The notes under the pieces: generated by a model
Databases searched by the model: none
What the model was told of the DNA's origin: nothing
The model's input: only the letters and a program-made list of their open reading frames with translations
Made by a program: the position numbers and the translations under genes
Assembly: GCF_017874215.1 (NCBI RefSeq)
Contig: NZ_JAGGLB010000002.1
Location: 310,001-374,000, forward strand
Source: Paenibacillus eucommiae
Lineage (GTDB): Bacteria > Bacillota > Bacilli > Paenibacillales > NBRC-103111
Reading direction: 5' to 3'
DNA length: 64,000 nt
Shown here: positions 18,651-27,444 of the stretch, in pieces
Position numbering within the stretch: position 1 is the stretch's first letter
How the letters are laid out: each line of letters opens with the position of its first letter

Positions 18651-18890
18651 CTAGGCTTCCACTTCATCAGGGGGCAATGTAAACTCAGAAGGCCGCTCTG
18701 CCTTCGATGGTTGGTATATATAATTACGGTCAAGTGTTACCACACGCCGGTTTGGTCTGCGGATCAATACACTGGTATCATCCCATGCGACAACAATTCC
18801 TCTAATGTCATTTTCCGGATTCACATCCCGAATCACACGTACTTTGGTACCTTGCACCCGATACTCATCCAATTGTTCATCGGAAATCAT
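18651..18890 (-). CDS. Conserved small protein, unknown function
   Basis: A 79-residue acidic protein starting MISDEQLDEYRVQGTKVRVI. The spacing of beta-strand-like segments (VRVIRDVN, GIVVAWDDTSVLIRRP, RRVVTLDRNYIY) suggests a small beta-barrel such as an SH3/Sm-like fold; this is inference. The ATG has a GAAGGAGG site. Monocistronic by appearance. Confidence 0.7.
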   Translation of the reverse strand: MISDEQLDEYRVQGTKVRVIRDVNPENDIRGIVVAWDDTSVLIRRPNRRVVTLDRNYIYQPSKAERPSEFTLPPDEVEA

Positions 18891-19053
18891 CGTTGTCCTC
18901 CTTCGAGCTTTGCCAATGTGGCAATCTGAATTTTCTTCTTAAGCATACACGAATTCCGCTCACAAGGAAACTCATCGTTTCAAGGAAAATTAGCCTGCTT
19001 TTACATAATGGAAAGGAACTTGGGAGACTGTAAGCAAAGGGAGGTTGATATCA

Positions 19054-19371
19054 GTGGATAAAAAAAGCTATTACATAGCTGTAGGTGCCAGTGGCATTAT
19101 GGAAAGTCAGGGTGATGCAGCATACGAATTTGAAATTGTAGCAACTGAAGAGGATATCCTCAAGCTCAGGGAGCTTTTCGAAGAGCGTGAGGATGCCGAC
19201 CAGGAAGGATATGTCCACGCTCATGTTCCTTGGATGTACACCTACGACGGTCCTAATGACAAAAATGATTATTACTTAAGCCAGGTATATGGCATGCTCC
19301 ACGAGTTAGGTACTGAAGAAACGAGAAAGCATATTGAGAAAATGAACGTGCTGCCTCAAGCTGATGAGTAA
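19054..19371 (+). CDS. Conserved hypothetical acidic protein
   Basis: About 105 residues, acidic, with YYIAVGASGIMES near the start, an aromatic middle (HVPWMYTYDGPNDKNDYYL) and a helical C-terminus. No signal or membrane helix. GTG at 19054 is chosen because the AAGGGAGG site ends 9 bases upstream; an in-frame TTG at 19045 touches the site. No known domain is recognised. Confidence 0.65.
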   Translation: MDKKSYYIAVGASGIMESQGDAAYEFEIVATEEDILKLRELFEEREDADQEGYVHAHVPWMYTYDGPNDKNDYYLSQVYGMLHELGTEETRKHIEKMNVLPQADE

Positions 19372-19434
19372 CTCAAGAGGATAATCAAGCTCTAGTTAGT
19401 CAAAGACTAATCAAGGACTAATCGAGGACAAAAA

Positions 19435-19469
19435 AAGACCTGCGATCTGAAATCAGAAACGTAGGTCTT
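19435..19469. terminator. Bidirectional terminator
   Basis: A 10-bp stem with one mismatch (AAGACCTGCG and CGTAGGTCTT). An A-run precedes it, giving a T-run on the minus strand. It lies between convergent genes. Confidence 0.7.
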
Positions 19470-19488
19470 ATTCCTATAATAGCTGTAA

Positions 19489-19815
19489 TCAGCTCACATG
19501 CTCTTTGGAATCATTCGTTTCAAACCAGAAATCGAGGACTTTGCTCGACATCACGCGACTCTTGATATACGTGATTTGCTGCTGGGAAAACTGCTGTTCC
19601 CATTCCATCGATAGTTCTGTGCAAAGCTTAACGACTGTTAATAACTCTGACCATGCTACATATCTTTTGTACCAGAAAAATTGTGGGTGTTCAATCATAT
19701 ACGGATACAGATCATCGAATTCTGTATGTTTGCAATCAAGCGCACGTTCAAAATGATTCTTGGCTTCGGATAACTTGGTTACAAAATACTCTGCGGATAC
19801 ATTGTCGTTTCCCAT
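19489..19815 (-). CDS. Conserved hypothetical protein
   Basis: A 108-residue, probably all-helical protein with many aromatic residues (HPQFFWYKRYVAWSELL) and no signal peptide. The ATG is preceded by GAGAGGAGGC. No domain is recognised. It lies downstream of xpt on the same strand with a gap of about 90 bases, so separate transcription is likely. Confidence 0.65.
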   Translation of the reverse strand: MGNDNVSAEYFVTKLSEAKNHFERALDCKHTEFDDLYPYMIEHPQFFWYKRYVAWSELLTVVKLCTELSMEWEQQFSQQQITYIKSRVMSSKVLDFWFETNDSKEHVS

Positions 19816-19904
19816 AAGATTCAGCCTCCTCTCATACCTTACGGTCTATTATAAATGAAAAATCGCTTTCAGGGAAGGCGTAATGCAGATGAAAAATAAG
19901 GGCA

Positions 19905-20474
19905 TCACACAAATTCAATGCGTCCGTTCGCCAGCGAAGAGATTCTGGCTAATGACTCCACACGGATGCCTCGTTCCCTCAGGGAAGATCCACCGATCTG
20001 AAACGCCTTTTCTACTGCGATGCCTACACCTACCAGCTCAGCTTCAGCCTTTTCAATAATACGGATTAAGCCGCGGGCTGCGTCGCCGTTAGCAATAAAA
20101 TCATCTATAAGCAGCACCCGCTCGCCTTTCTTTAAATAATGAGTGGAAACTACAATATCCGTCACAATGCCCTTGGTAAAGGATGGGACACGTTCACTGT
20201 ACGTATCTTGATCCATCATTGGCGTCTTTTTGCGTCTGGCGAACACCATAGGCACTCCAAGCTCGTAAGCGGTAGCGAAAGCCATAGCAATCCCCGACGA
20301 TTCAACCGTCATAACTTTATCCGGCTTTGTCTCAACGAATAACCGGGCAAATTCTTTTCCCATTTCAGTTACCAGTACCGGGTCTACTTGATGGTTCAGA
20401 ATAGCGTCCAACTTTAACACTTGATCAGATACGACCACACCCACTTCCTGGATGCGCTTTTTTAATAACTCCAT
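19905..20474 (-). CDS. xpt: Xanthine phosphoribosyltransferase
   Basis: About 190 residues. Xpt converts xanthine and PRPP to XMP in purine salvage. The PRPP-binding motif is VLLIDDFIANGDAA (about residues 124-137), the N-terminus MELLKKRIQEVG is typical, and VESSGIAMAFATAYELG matches the family. ATG at 20474 follows GGAGG at a good distance; an upstream in-frame extension to 20540 has no site. The Bacillus xpt purine riboswitch core was looked for upstream and not found. Confidence 0.93.
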   Translation of the reverse strand: MELLKKRIQEVGVVVSDQVLKLDAILNHQVDPVLVTEMGKEFARLFVETKPDKVMTVESSGIAMAFATAYELGVPMVFARRKKTPMMDQDTYSERVPSFTKGIVTDIVVSTHYLKKGERVLLIDDFIANGDAARGLIRIIEKAEAELVGVGIAVEKAFQIGGSSLRERGIRVESLARISSLANGRIEFV

Positions 20475-20659
20475 ATAATAACCTCCACTACGTCCATACA
20501 GGATGAGCATTTTTATTTTGTAGTATCTCATATTTTTCAAATTTTACATAGTCCATTTTTGCTTCCTGTTCATAATGCTTAAGATTTCCTAGGTACTAAG
20601 TCCCAATTTGACAAAATACGTAAGTTCTATGCAACTTATAGGGTTCAGATACTGTCTAT

Positions 20660-20695
20660 AAGGGTATAAGACTATGAAAGAACTGTTATACCCTT
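20660..20695. promoter_or_regulatory. Perfect 10-bp hairpin between xpt and a divergent lipoprotein gene
   Basis: Arms AAGGGTATAA (20660-20669) and TTATACCCTT (20686-20695) enclose a 16-base loop. There is no T-run on either side, so it is not a simple terminator. It lies in the leader region of xpt (minus) and upstream of the lipoprotein gene (plus). The rest of the 370-base intergenic region shows no gene. Confidence 0.35.
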
Positions 20696-20847
20696 GATTG
20701 AGGGCTCCTGAAAAGATAAAAGCTTATTTTTCCTTCAAATATGCCTTGATTTAGCCATCTTTCCTTATTGTGATGATGCGCCATAAGCTTTATTATTAAT
20801 TAATGTGTTTCTAAGCCCAGAGCATGGAATCGGAAAGGACCTACTAA

Positions 20848-21573
20848 ATGATGAATAAACCTTGGAAGCTTATTGGTTCAGGAATACTCCCCCTAGCGCT
20901 CATAACATTGATTGCTTCAGGATGTGAAGATAAGCCGCTTGCTGTTGTAGAGCCACCAACGGAGACTACAGCACCGCTTCAGCCGCAGCACTCATCACAG
21001 CCTAAAGAAAATGAACCTATCGCGGCGGCCTCAACTCCCAGCAGTATTCCGACAGCTACTCCTACTATCAATCATGAAGCGCATGTTTCTGCTAACGAGA
21101 CATCTCCGGAGGATAAAGCCGCCAAGCCATCTGGCACAGCGACACCTAAACCAGCTGCTAAACCCAAGGTAGACGAAAAGGATGCATACCAGGAGCAAAA
21201 ACCGACATTGATGGGCTTACAGCTGGGCAGTGATAAAGCAGCTGTACTCAAAAGATTCGGTGAAGCTAAAAACCAGTTTGTTATGGATGAAGATGCGGAC
21301 GCGATTACAGTGTTTGAATATGCAGATTTCTCCGTAGGCTTCAATGTAAGCAACAAATTGGAATTCGTAGATATTCATACTACGGAAATTGATCCTGGCC
21401 TAAGAGGACTGCGACTCGGTCAAAAATCAGAAGACGCCATTTCCATCCTCGGCAAGCCTGATACAAATACTACCTACGTGCTTTCTTACAAAGCTCAGGG
21501 CACTGTTCTAAAGCTCGATATCGATCCAAAGGAAAATACCATTCAATCGATCAAGCTGTTTGCAAGCCACTAA
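20848..21573 (+). CDS. Lipoprotein with DUF4309-like C-terminal domain
   Basis: A 241-residue exported lipoprotein: hydrophobic signal and lipobox IASGC with Cys26. A Pro/Thr/Ser/Ala-rich linker (about residues 30-120) follows, as in many wall-spanning proteins. The C-terminal ~120 residues contain two related blocks, LMGLQLGSDKAAVLKRFGEA and LRGLRLGQKSEDAISILGKP, the SmpA/DUF4309-like pattern. The role is unknown. ATG follows GGAAAGGACC. Confidence 0.75.
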   Translation: MMNKPWKLIGSGILPLALITLIASGCEDKPLAVVEPPTETTAPLQPQHSSQPKENEPIAAASTPSSIPTATPTINHEAHVSANETSPEDKAAKPSGTATPKPAAKPKVDEKDAYQEQKPTLMGLQLGSDKAAVLKRFGEAKNQFVMDEDADAITVFEYADFSVGFNVSNKLEFVDIHTTEIDPGLRGLRLGQKSEDAISILGKPDTNTTYVLSYKAQGTVLKLDIDPKENTIQSIKLFASH

Positions 21574-21591
21574 ACAAGCAGCTGTACATAG

Positions 21592-21624
21592 AAGAACGGC
21601 CCTTTCTGTTAAAGGGCCGTTCTT
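21592..21624. terminator. Strong bidirectional terminator
   Basis: A 14-bp perfect stem (AAGAACGGCCCTTT and its complement) with a 5-base loop between convergent genes. The right arm ends in TTCTTTTG. Confidence 0.85.
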
Positions 21625-22214
21625 TTGCGTGATCGAAGATAAATGGAGACGGCAACTAAAGCTGCTAATACAAGCACTAAAATACTGACTCCCAGATAGT
21701 GATGAATCATTTCATACAATTTATTGAAATGAGTACCAATATAATGCCCAAGTGTAAGAAATGTGCCACACCACAGAACAGCACCAACAGCGGAATAAAC
21801 TAAGTATTTAACAAACCCAACCCCGCTAACTCCGGCGAAATAGCAAGTAAAGTGCCTGACCCCTGGCAGAAAAAAGCCAAATAAAACAGCCCACAAGCCA
21901 TAACGCTTAAACCAACGCTCCGCCCGATCAATACGAACAGGCGTCAGCTTGATCCATTTACCATACCGATATAGAAAAGGCTTGCCTACGCGGTAGCCTA
22001 ATATATAGCTAATAATCATCCCTGTCATTGAACCTGCTACTAATACAAGCAGCAGTCCCACGAATGTAAACGGGCTACCTGAAAGCGTCAATGAGCCTGC
22101 GAAAGCCATCAATGTCTCTCCCGGAACCGGAAGCCCAACTATTCCTACTAACATGAGCAAATATAACGCGGGGTACCCTAATTGATAAACAATATCTGTA
22201 ATTGCCTGATTCAA
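21609..22214 (-). CDS. DedA-family membrane protein
   Basis: A 201-residue VTT/DedA-domain protein. Key family features are the re-entrant segment GIVGLPVPGETLMAFAG near the N-terminus and the RFGFFLPGVRH-type motif, here FGFFLPGVRHFTCYFAGVSG (about residues 112-131), followed by membrane helices. DedA proteins support membrane homeostasis and lipid-carrier flipping, including undecaprenyl phosphate recycling. The stop codon lies inside the terminator stem. Confidence 0.9.
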   Translation of the reverse strand: MNQAITDIVYQLGYPALYLLMLVGIVGLPVPGETLMAFAGSLTLSGSPFTFVGLLLVLVAGSMTGMIISYILGYRVGKPFLYRYGKWIKLTPVRIDRAERWFKRYGLWAVLFGFFLPGVRHFTCYFAGVSGVGFVKYLVYSAVGAVLWCGTFLTLGHYIGTHFNKLYEMIHHYLGVSILVLVLAALVAVSIYLRSRKRTAL

Positions 22215-22359
22215 ACAGAAAAACTCCTTAAGCCTTTGTTTTCAGCGTAGTTTATTTTATATCCGATCAAATACCAGGCTTATCCCAACTTCTTGTCATG
22301 GCTAACTCCGTTCAAACATACCTTGTACAATATACCCGCAGAGAAAGGAGAGGTCTTGG

Positions 22360-23394
22360 GTGCGTACAGGGTCACAAATTATTCGAGTGGCGTTTACATA
22401 TATGGGTACAATTGTCGGAGCCGGCTTTGCTTCTGGACAAGAAATTTTGCAATTTTTTACACGTTATGGTGGTGTAGCTGTCCTCACGATTGTTCTTTCC
22501 ACTGCAATGTTTATCGGATTTGGCATGAAGCTGATGCTCATGGCTCACGACCTTAAAGCAGAATCCTACGAGGATTTAAACAAAGCATTGTTTGGCAATA
22601 AAATAGGAAATGGAATCAGCTTATTTACTATGGTCGTCTTATTCGGCATCACAACGGTTATGTTAGCCGGCGGGGGGACCGTATTCCATGAACAGCTTCA
22701 TTTCTCTTATCAAACCGGGCTGCTTGTTACCCTATTTCTGGCCTATATCGTACTTTCCAAAGGTATACAAGCTATTATGACCGTAAATACTGTCGTCGTG
22801 CCCATTATGCTGCTCTTTACACTCGTAATTGTGATCTATACCTGGAATTTGCCAAGCTCCGGAATCTGGTTAACACAAACTTCAGATGATTCTGTCGCAA
22901 AAATATGGACAGCTCCATTCCTGTATACAGCTTTTAATCTGGCCACGGCTCAAGCTGTGCTTGTCCCCATGGGCTCTGCAATCCGCAACCGGTCTGTTCT
23001 TTACTGGGGCGGGCTGCTCGGCGGGGTAGGAATCGGGCTGCTGCTGTTAGCGGCTCACTATGCTTTGTCCGCACAAATGCCAGGTATAGCCCAGTTCGAG
23101 ATTCCTATGGGCAACATTATTACTAAACTCGGTATGGCTGCACAAATCGCTTATTTGCTAGTCATTTATGGAGAGATTTTCACCACATTTATTGCCGATG
23201 CCTATGGCTTGTGCTTACAATTGCAGCAGCGGACGAAGCTCCCTCGTCAATGGATCCTTATCTTTGTACTGCTCTCCAGCTACCTGGTCAGTCAAATTGG
23301 TTTTAAAGTGCTGCTTTCCGCCTTGTACCCGCTATTCGGCATGGTCAGCGTCGTCTGGCTTGTTATGCTGCTTTGGAGAAATCGGGCTTTGTGA
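22360..23394 (+). CDS. YkvI-family membrane transporter-like protein
   Basis: A 344-residue protein with about ten membrane helices. The N-terminus TYMGTIVGAGFASGQEILQF holds the conserved GxGFASGQE segment of YkvI-type proteins, related to the LeuT-fold APC superfamily; a transport function is inferred from the fold. GTG at 22360 follows AAAGGAGAGG. The last 63 bases overlap the 3' end of a minus-strand gene. Confidence 0.8.
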   Translation: MRTGSQIIRVAFTYMGTIVGAGFASGQEILQFFTRYGGVAVLTIVLSTAMFIGFGMKLMLMAHDLKAESYEDLNKALFGNKIGNGISLFTMVVLFGITTVMLAGGGTVFHEQLHFSYQTGLLVTLFLAYIVLSKGIQAIMTVNTVVVPIMLLFTLVIVIYTWNLPSSGIWLTQTSDDSVAKIWTAPFLYTAFNLATAQAVLVPMGSAIRNRSVLYWGGLLGGVGIGLLLLAAHYALSAQMPGIAQFEIPMGNIITKLGMAAQIAYLLVIYGEIFTTFIADAYGLCLQLQQRTKLPRQWILIFVLLSSYLVSQIGFKVLLSALYPLFGMVSVVWLVMLLWRNRAL

Positions 23395-23781
23395 AGAGCT
23401 CCCCTTAGCCTTGGCTATTCCAATGACAAGCAGCAGGCGGGCGAATAACATTAGCATACCCAGCACCGAAAAGATGATACCACATAGCAAATAGGCAAAA
23501 TGATAAGAGTGTACAAGACCGCTGGTTCTGTCCCGCATAATGGCCATCAAATCAGCCATAAGAAAGAGTACACCGATGACGGAAACTCCCAGCACGCCAT
23601 AATCCAGAGTGGTCCATCTGGATAAATAACGCGCAGCAATTTCTGTTACGCTGAAGGCTCTCGGGGAAGCTGCTTGCTGGCTCCACAGCTGATGAATCAC
23701 CCAAGCTGTATATATAGCGATTCCGGTTATCAGCAGTCCTGCTATCCCGCCAAAAATCGCTAAAGCTAAACCCCAATTCAT
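23332..23781 (-). CDS. Small membrane protein in the YhaO/YhaN operon
   Basis: A 149-residue protein with three hydrophobic helices (near residues 4-28, 62-82 and 95-120) and a polar Ser/Pro/Asp C-terminal tail. The ATG has a GAGGGGAC site. It is the last gene of a minus-strand run with yhaO, yhaN and another small membrane protein, and it ends antisense to the ykvI-like gene. No known family. Confidence 0.6.
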   Translation of the reverse strand: MNWGLALAIFGGIAGLLITGIAIYTAWVIHQLWSQQAASPRAFSVTEIAARYLSRWTTLDYGVLGVSVIGVLFLMADLMAIMRDRTSGLVHSYHFAYLLCGIIFSVLGMLMLFARLLLVIGIAKAKGSSSQSPISPKQHNKPDDADHAE

Positions 23782-23823
23782 GGTACTGTCCCCTCACTTA
23801 TTGTTTTTTAGCTGAGTTTTTTG

Positions 23824-24102
23824 TTAGCTGTTGATGAGTAAATAAACTAGAAGAATGGTAAGTAAAAAACTGATAGCCGGAAGCAGGTACAAAATGGGCA
23901 GCAGCAGCGCCTGGGGCAGCTCAGGGGCCTGTTTCCAAAGGAAAAGCAGCTTAGCATGCTCGCGGTCAGCAGTTTTACTTTTAGCTGATTCCGCCAGCGG
24001 AGCCCCTTTCCCCTCCTTCGCTCCCCTCTCTATTTTGCCCTTTTTTCGACCTACCTGGTAAGTAAGTTCCCTCTGCTTCGCCCGCTTATCTTCCTTACTC
24101 AA
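23824..24102 (-). CDS. Small basic protein with C-terminal membrane helix
   Basis: A TTG start at 24102 with GGGAGG 9 bases upstream gives 92 residues: a highly charged N-terminal half (KRAKQRELTYQVGRKKGKIE) and one long C-terminal hydrophobic region (ALLLPILYLLPAISFLLTIL). It resembles tail-anchored proteins. An ATG at 24126 would place the ribosome binding site inside the ORF. It begins 48 bases after the yhaN-like stop, so it is likely in that operon. Confidence 0.55.
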   Translation of the reverse strand: MSKEDKRAKQRELTYQVGRKKGKIERGAKEGKGAPLAESAKSKTADREHAKLLFLWKQAPELPQALLLPILYLLPAISFLLTILLVYLLINS

Positions 24103-24150
24103 GGTCAAACCTCCCAACACTATCATGAAATGTCTTTGTTTCCTGACTAC

Positions 24151-27100
24151 CTAGAGCTCAATCAGTCTCTGCTGTGGAATCAGGCGTACTGCCGCATCGC
24201 GAACATGGGCATGACAAGTGAACAAGAGAATTTGATGCTTCTTGCTCAGCTCGCTTAGCACCAGCAAACAGCTTTCCATACGCCGCTCGTCGAAATTCAC
24301 CAGAATATCGTCCATCACTAATGGCAGCACCGCCTTGCCTGCATACTCCTCTGCCAAGGCTAAACGCATAGCCAAGTAAAGCTGCTCTGAGGTTCCTCTA
24401 CTGAGTGAGCCCGTGTCAAGCGTTTGCCCATCCTCACGAATGGCTACAAGCCGCTGTTCGCCAAACGGCGCCTTGATTTGCTTATACTTTCCTTGCGTCA
24501 TCTGTTCAAAGTAAGCAGACGCGCGTATAAGCACCCCTGGCTGTCTGTCCCGCTCATAGGCCTCTCTGGCTTTCTTCATCAATAGGGATGCAAAGGAAGC
24601 AACCGCATATTGATCTATCATTTGCTCCAAGGATGCTCTATGTACTTCCGCCTTTTGGAGCTTGTCTGTATGTTCGACTCCAAGCTCCAGCTTGCCTATT
24701 TCGCTAGTCAGCTTCCCGAGCAGCTCCCTCAGTCCATTCGCCTCTTCCTCGGCCAGCTTGATCCGCTGCTCCAGATTTTGGCTTCTACGCTTGAGCTCCT
24801 CCTCGCCGATTTCGTCTAATAATACTTGCAGCCGCGGCACGTATGTTGTTCCGGCTAAAGTCTCCATAGTACCGCTGAGCATTCTCTGCTCCTCAAGCAG
24901 CTTCGCCCGCCGCTCTTGCTTGTTTTGATTTTGCCTTAACTGCTCACCATTCAAAGCTGCTGCTTCCTGCAGCAAACTCTCAAGCTTTACAGATGCACGT
25001 CTATGCCGTTCTACAAGTAGCTGACTTTCCTGTACAACAAGCACAAGCTGCTGCCTTATACGCTCACACTCATCTTGTAACTCCAGCTCATGCTTCTCTG
25101 CTTCCTTCCAGCGTTTGAGTGCAAGTACAGCGTCAGATCCTGCAGCCGAACCAAGGTACATTGCAGTATCTCGCTCGAAGCTGCTTCTCTGTTCCCTAAT
25201 CAATTGGACCTTGGATTTCAGCCTTCCTTGACGCCTTATCAGCTCATGGCCGAGCTCAACAAGCTGCAAGCTTTCCAGCACGGCATCTGGCGACAGCGAA
25301 TCAGCAAGTCCAAGCGACCGCAACCATAAGCCCCATTCTTCCTGAAGCTTATCCCCTTCTTGCGTTAGCATCTCTAGTTCAACAGCAAGTTGATCATCCT
25401 GACGGACCAAGGTCAGCAGAGTTTGCTGGGCATCTGATAGCTTGTCCAGCTTGCGCTGGAGTTCCCCTTGACGATGGCTATCCTTCTCGACCTCCTGCTG
25501 AAGCTCCACCAAAGATGTATTCAGCCAGTGAAGCACTGCAGACCAGCGGTTTTGATCCTCCGAGTGGGAATTTGAATAAGAATTCAAATTCCTTTCAGGT
25601 TTTTCACCAGCCGCGGCCGTCTCCTGCTGAGTGAACCATTTGCCTACCTGACGCTCCAGGCTTTCCTTGTAATGATAGAGCTGCTCCTCTAGACTCCGCA
25701 GCTTTTCGTCACCAGTCGGCGGAACTTCAGATCCATTATTGCCAGCAGCCTGTCCACGTTTACTACGCAGAGCATTGCTGCCTGAGACAGATCGGGTCCC
25801 TGTCAAAAAAAGAAAGAGGAACACAACAATCCCTATTCCCATCAAAACCCCTGACAAAACTCCTTCGCCCTTCCATAACAGAAAGGCTGAGAGAATCAGG
25901 GCGATTCCAAGGACGGTAAAGCCCAGACTTCGTCTTCGCTGACTGGCTAGCAGACGCTCCCGTGCAGCGGCCTCCTGCAGCTCCTCACGATAACGCTGTC
26001 TGTCCAACTCCCGCTCGCGAACGTGATCATGCTCACTGTGCAGTTGACGCCACTGCGAGAAATCCTTCGCTATGCGGCTCAGTGCCGGCGCGGGATCCTG
26101 TCCCTCCATAAGCATCCCATGAAGCATAGAACCTGCAGCTGAACGAGCAGCTGAAGATTTCAGCTCCTGCTCCTGAGTCTTCACCGCTGCTTCCAGCCTC
26201 TCTGTCTGCAGGACCAAATGATGCCGTTCAGCCTGCAAGCGGCCGCTTCGTTCCTGCTGCACAGAGAATCGTTCACGATAATCGCGAATCCGCTCCCGGA
26301 GTGAGATCGACACAGGAAAAGCAGCAAGCGTGCTTGCCTCCCAGCTTCCGCCTAACTGACCAAGCAGGCGATCCAGCTCAAGATCAAGCTGGGAAAGTTC
26401 CGCCTCAGCCTCCAGCATAGCGCGCTCACTCTCCTGATAGACAGGAGCCTGCTCCAGCAGAGCATTCAGCTCTACTTTATATGTAAGAAGCCCTTCATTA
26501 GGCTTCAAAAGCATTAAATTGGCTTTCAGGCTTTCTTCCTTGTTAGCCAAGCGCAAGCCTTCCTCGCTGTAACGCTCAAGTTCTTCTTCCAGAGCCTCAT
26601 ATCTGGCTGTAGCTTGCTCCGGAAACTGTTCCAAATGTGGAAGCTCATCAAGCTCGGCAGCAATTTGATTCAGACGAATCCAAGAGACCCTTGCTTTCTT
26701 CGCAAGAGAAAGCTCATCAAGCTCAGCGCGGAGCTCCTGCTTCCCCAGCTCCAAAGCAGCGATCTGCTGCTCACTTGCGCGGCATTTCTCCTGCAGAATG
26801 TCATATTCGCCTACACGCTCTTTACTTTGACGCAGGCTTTGATTGAGCTCATCCAGCTCCTTGAGCAGCTTATTGATTTCCTGATTGCGCCCGCGCGGCC
26901 TGTACAGCGTCTCCGCCTGCAGCGCCAGCTTGCGCTCGGCATCCATAATGACCGAGCCGCTGACGCCAAGGCCGGCACTATATAAGTAGCCGCTGATCTC
27001 ATCCGTCTGCAGGGTGCGCAGCTCCTGCAGCTCGCTTAAGCCAAAGGCAAACAAGCTGCGGAAAAGGTCGGCCGACAGGCCGCCCAGCAGCGCGTGCAGC

Positions 27101-27444
27101 AGCTCCTCCCCGCCGGTGGTGCCGTCACCGAGCGTGACCTTGACGATCCCGGCGGAGGATCGTCTGGCACCGGCCGAGCCGCTGTAGCGCTCGACGCGGA
27201 TGCGCTGACCCTGCCCATCCAGCAGGGTCAAGGCTCCTCCATGGGCGCCGCCCATCGGCGGTTCGTAGCGCTCCGCCCGGCTGCCGCGGGACGGGAAGCC
27301 GAACAGAACCGCGCGGACGAAGCCCATGAGTGTGCTTTTGCCCGCTTCGTTGGCTCCATAGAGCAGCACTAGCGGGCTGTCCGTGAGAAGTGTCCGCTCC
27401 CTGAGGACACCGAAGCCCTGCACCTCGATGGATACGATTCTCAT
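24151..27444 (-). CDS. yhaN: YhaN-like SMC/Rad50-type ATPase
   Basis: About 1097 residues. The Walker A motif GANEAGKST lies near residue 31; long coiled-coil arms follow; two adjacent hydrophobic helices lie near residues 510-550, as in Bacillus YhaN; the signature LSRGTSEQLYLAMRLALAEE is near 1019 and the Walker B VMDDILVNFDERR near 1044. It should form an SbcC-like ATPase partner of the upstream nuclease, acting on DNA, perhaps at the membrane. ATG at 27444 overlaps the upstream stop as ATGA, so the two are translationally coupled. The name rests on architecture and gene pairing. Confidence 0.88.
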   Translation of the reverse strand: MRIVSIEVQGFGVLRERTLLTDSPLVLLYGANEAGKSTLMGFVRAVLFGFPSRGSRAERYEPPMGGAHGGALTLLDGQGQRIRVERYSGSAGARRSSAGIVKVTLGDGTTGGEELLHALLGGLSADLFRSLFAFGLSELQELRTLQTDEISGYLYSAGLGVSGSVIMDAERKLALQAETLYRPRGRNQEINKLLKELDELNQSLRQSKERVGEYDILQEKCRASEQQIAALELGKQELRAELDELSLAKKARVSWIRLNQIAAELDELPHLEQFPEQATARYEALEEELERYSEEGLRLANKEESLKANLMLLKPNEGLLTYKVELNALLEQAPVYQESERAMLEAEAELSQLDLELDRLLGQLGGSWEASTLAAFPVSISLRERIRDYRERFSVQQERSGRLQAERHHLVLQTERLEAAVKTQEQELKSSAARSAAGSMLHGMLMEGQDPAPALSRIAKDFSQWRQLHSEHDHVRERELDRQRYREELQEAAARERLLASQRRRSLGFTVLGIALILSAFLLWKGEGVLSGVLMGIGIVVFLFLFLTGTRSVSGSNALRSKRGQAAGNNGSEVPPTGDEKLRSLEEQLYHYKESLERQVGKWFTQQETAAAGEKPERNLNSYSNSHSEDQNRWSAVLHWLNTSLVELQQEVEKDSHRQGELQRKLDKLSDAQQTLLTLVRQDDQLAVELEMLTQEGDKLQEEWGLWLRSLGLADSLSPDAVLESLQLVELGHELIRRQGRLKSKVQLIREQRSSFERDTAMYLGSAAGSDAVLALKRWKEAEKHELELQDECERIRQQLVLVVQESQLLVERHRRASVKLESLLQEAAALNGEQLRQNQNKQERRAKLLEEQRMLSGTMETLAGTTYVPRLQVLLDEIGEEELKRRSQNLEQRIKLAEEEANGLRELLGKLTSEIGKLELGVEHTDKLQKAEVHRASLEQMIDQYAVASFASLLMKKAREAYERDRQPGVLIRASAYFEQMTQGKYKQIKAPFGEQRLVAIREDGQTLDTGSLSRGTSEQLYLAMRLALAEEYAGKAVLPLVMDDILVNFDERRMESCLLVLSELSKKHQILLFTCHAHVRDAAVRLIPQQRLIEL

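Noticed and set aside
20475..20847. Purine riboswitch upstream of xpt
   Set aside because: The conserved core sequences and three-way junction expected for the Bacillus purine riboswitch were not found by eye.
25567..25592. Palindrome GGAATTTGAAT-GAATTCAAATTCC type within yhaN
   Set aside because: It lies inside the coding region over a polar linker and is probably a chance product of codon use.
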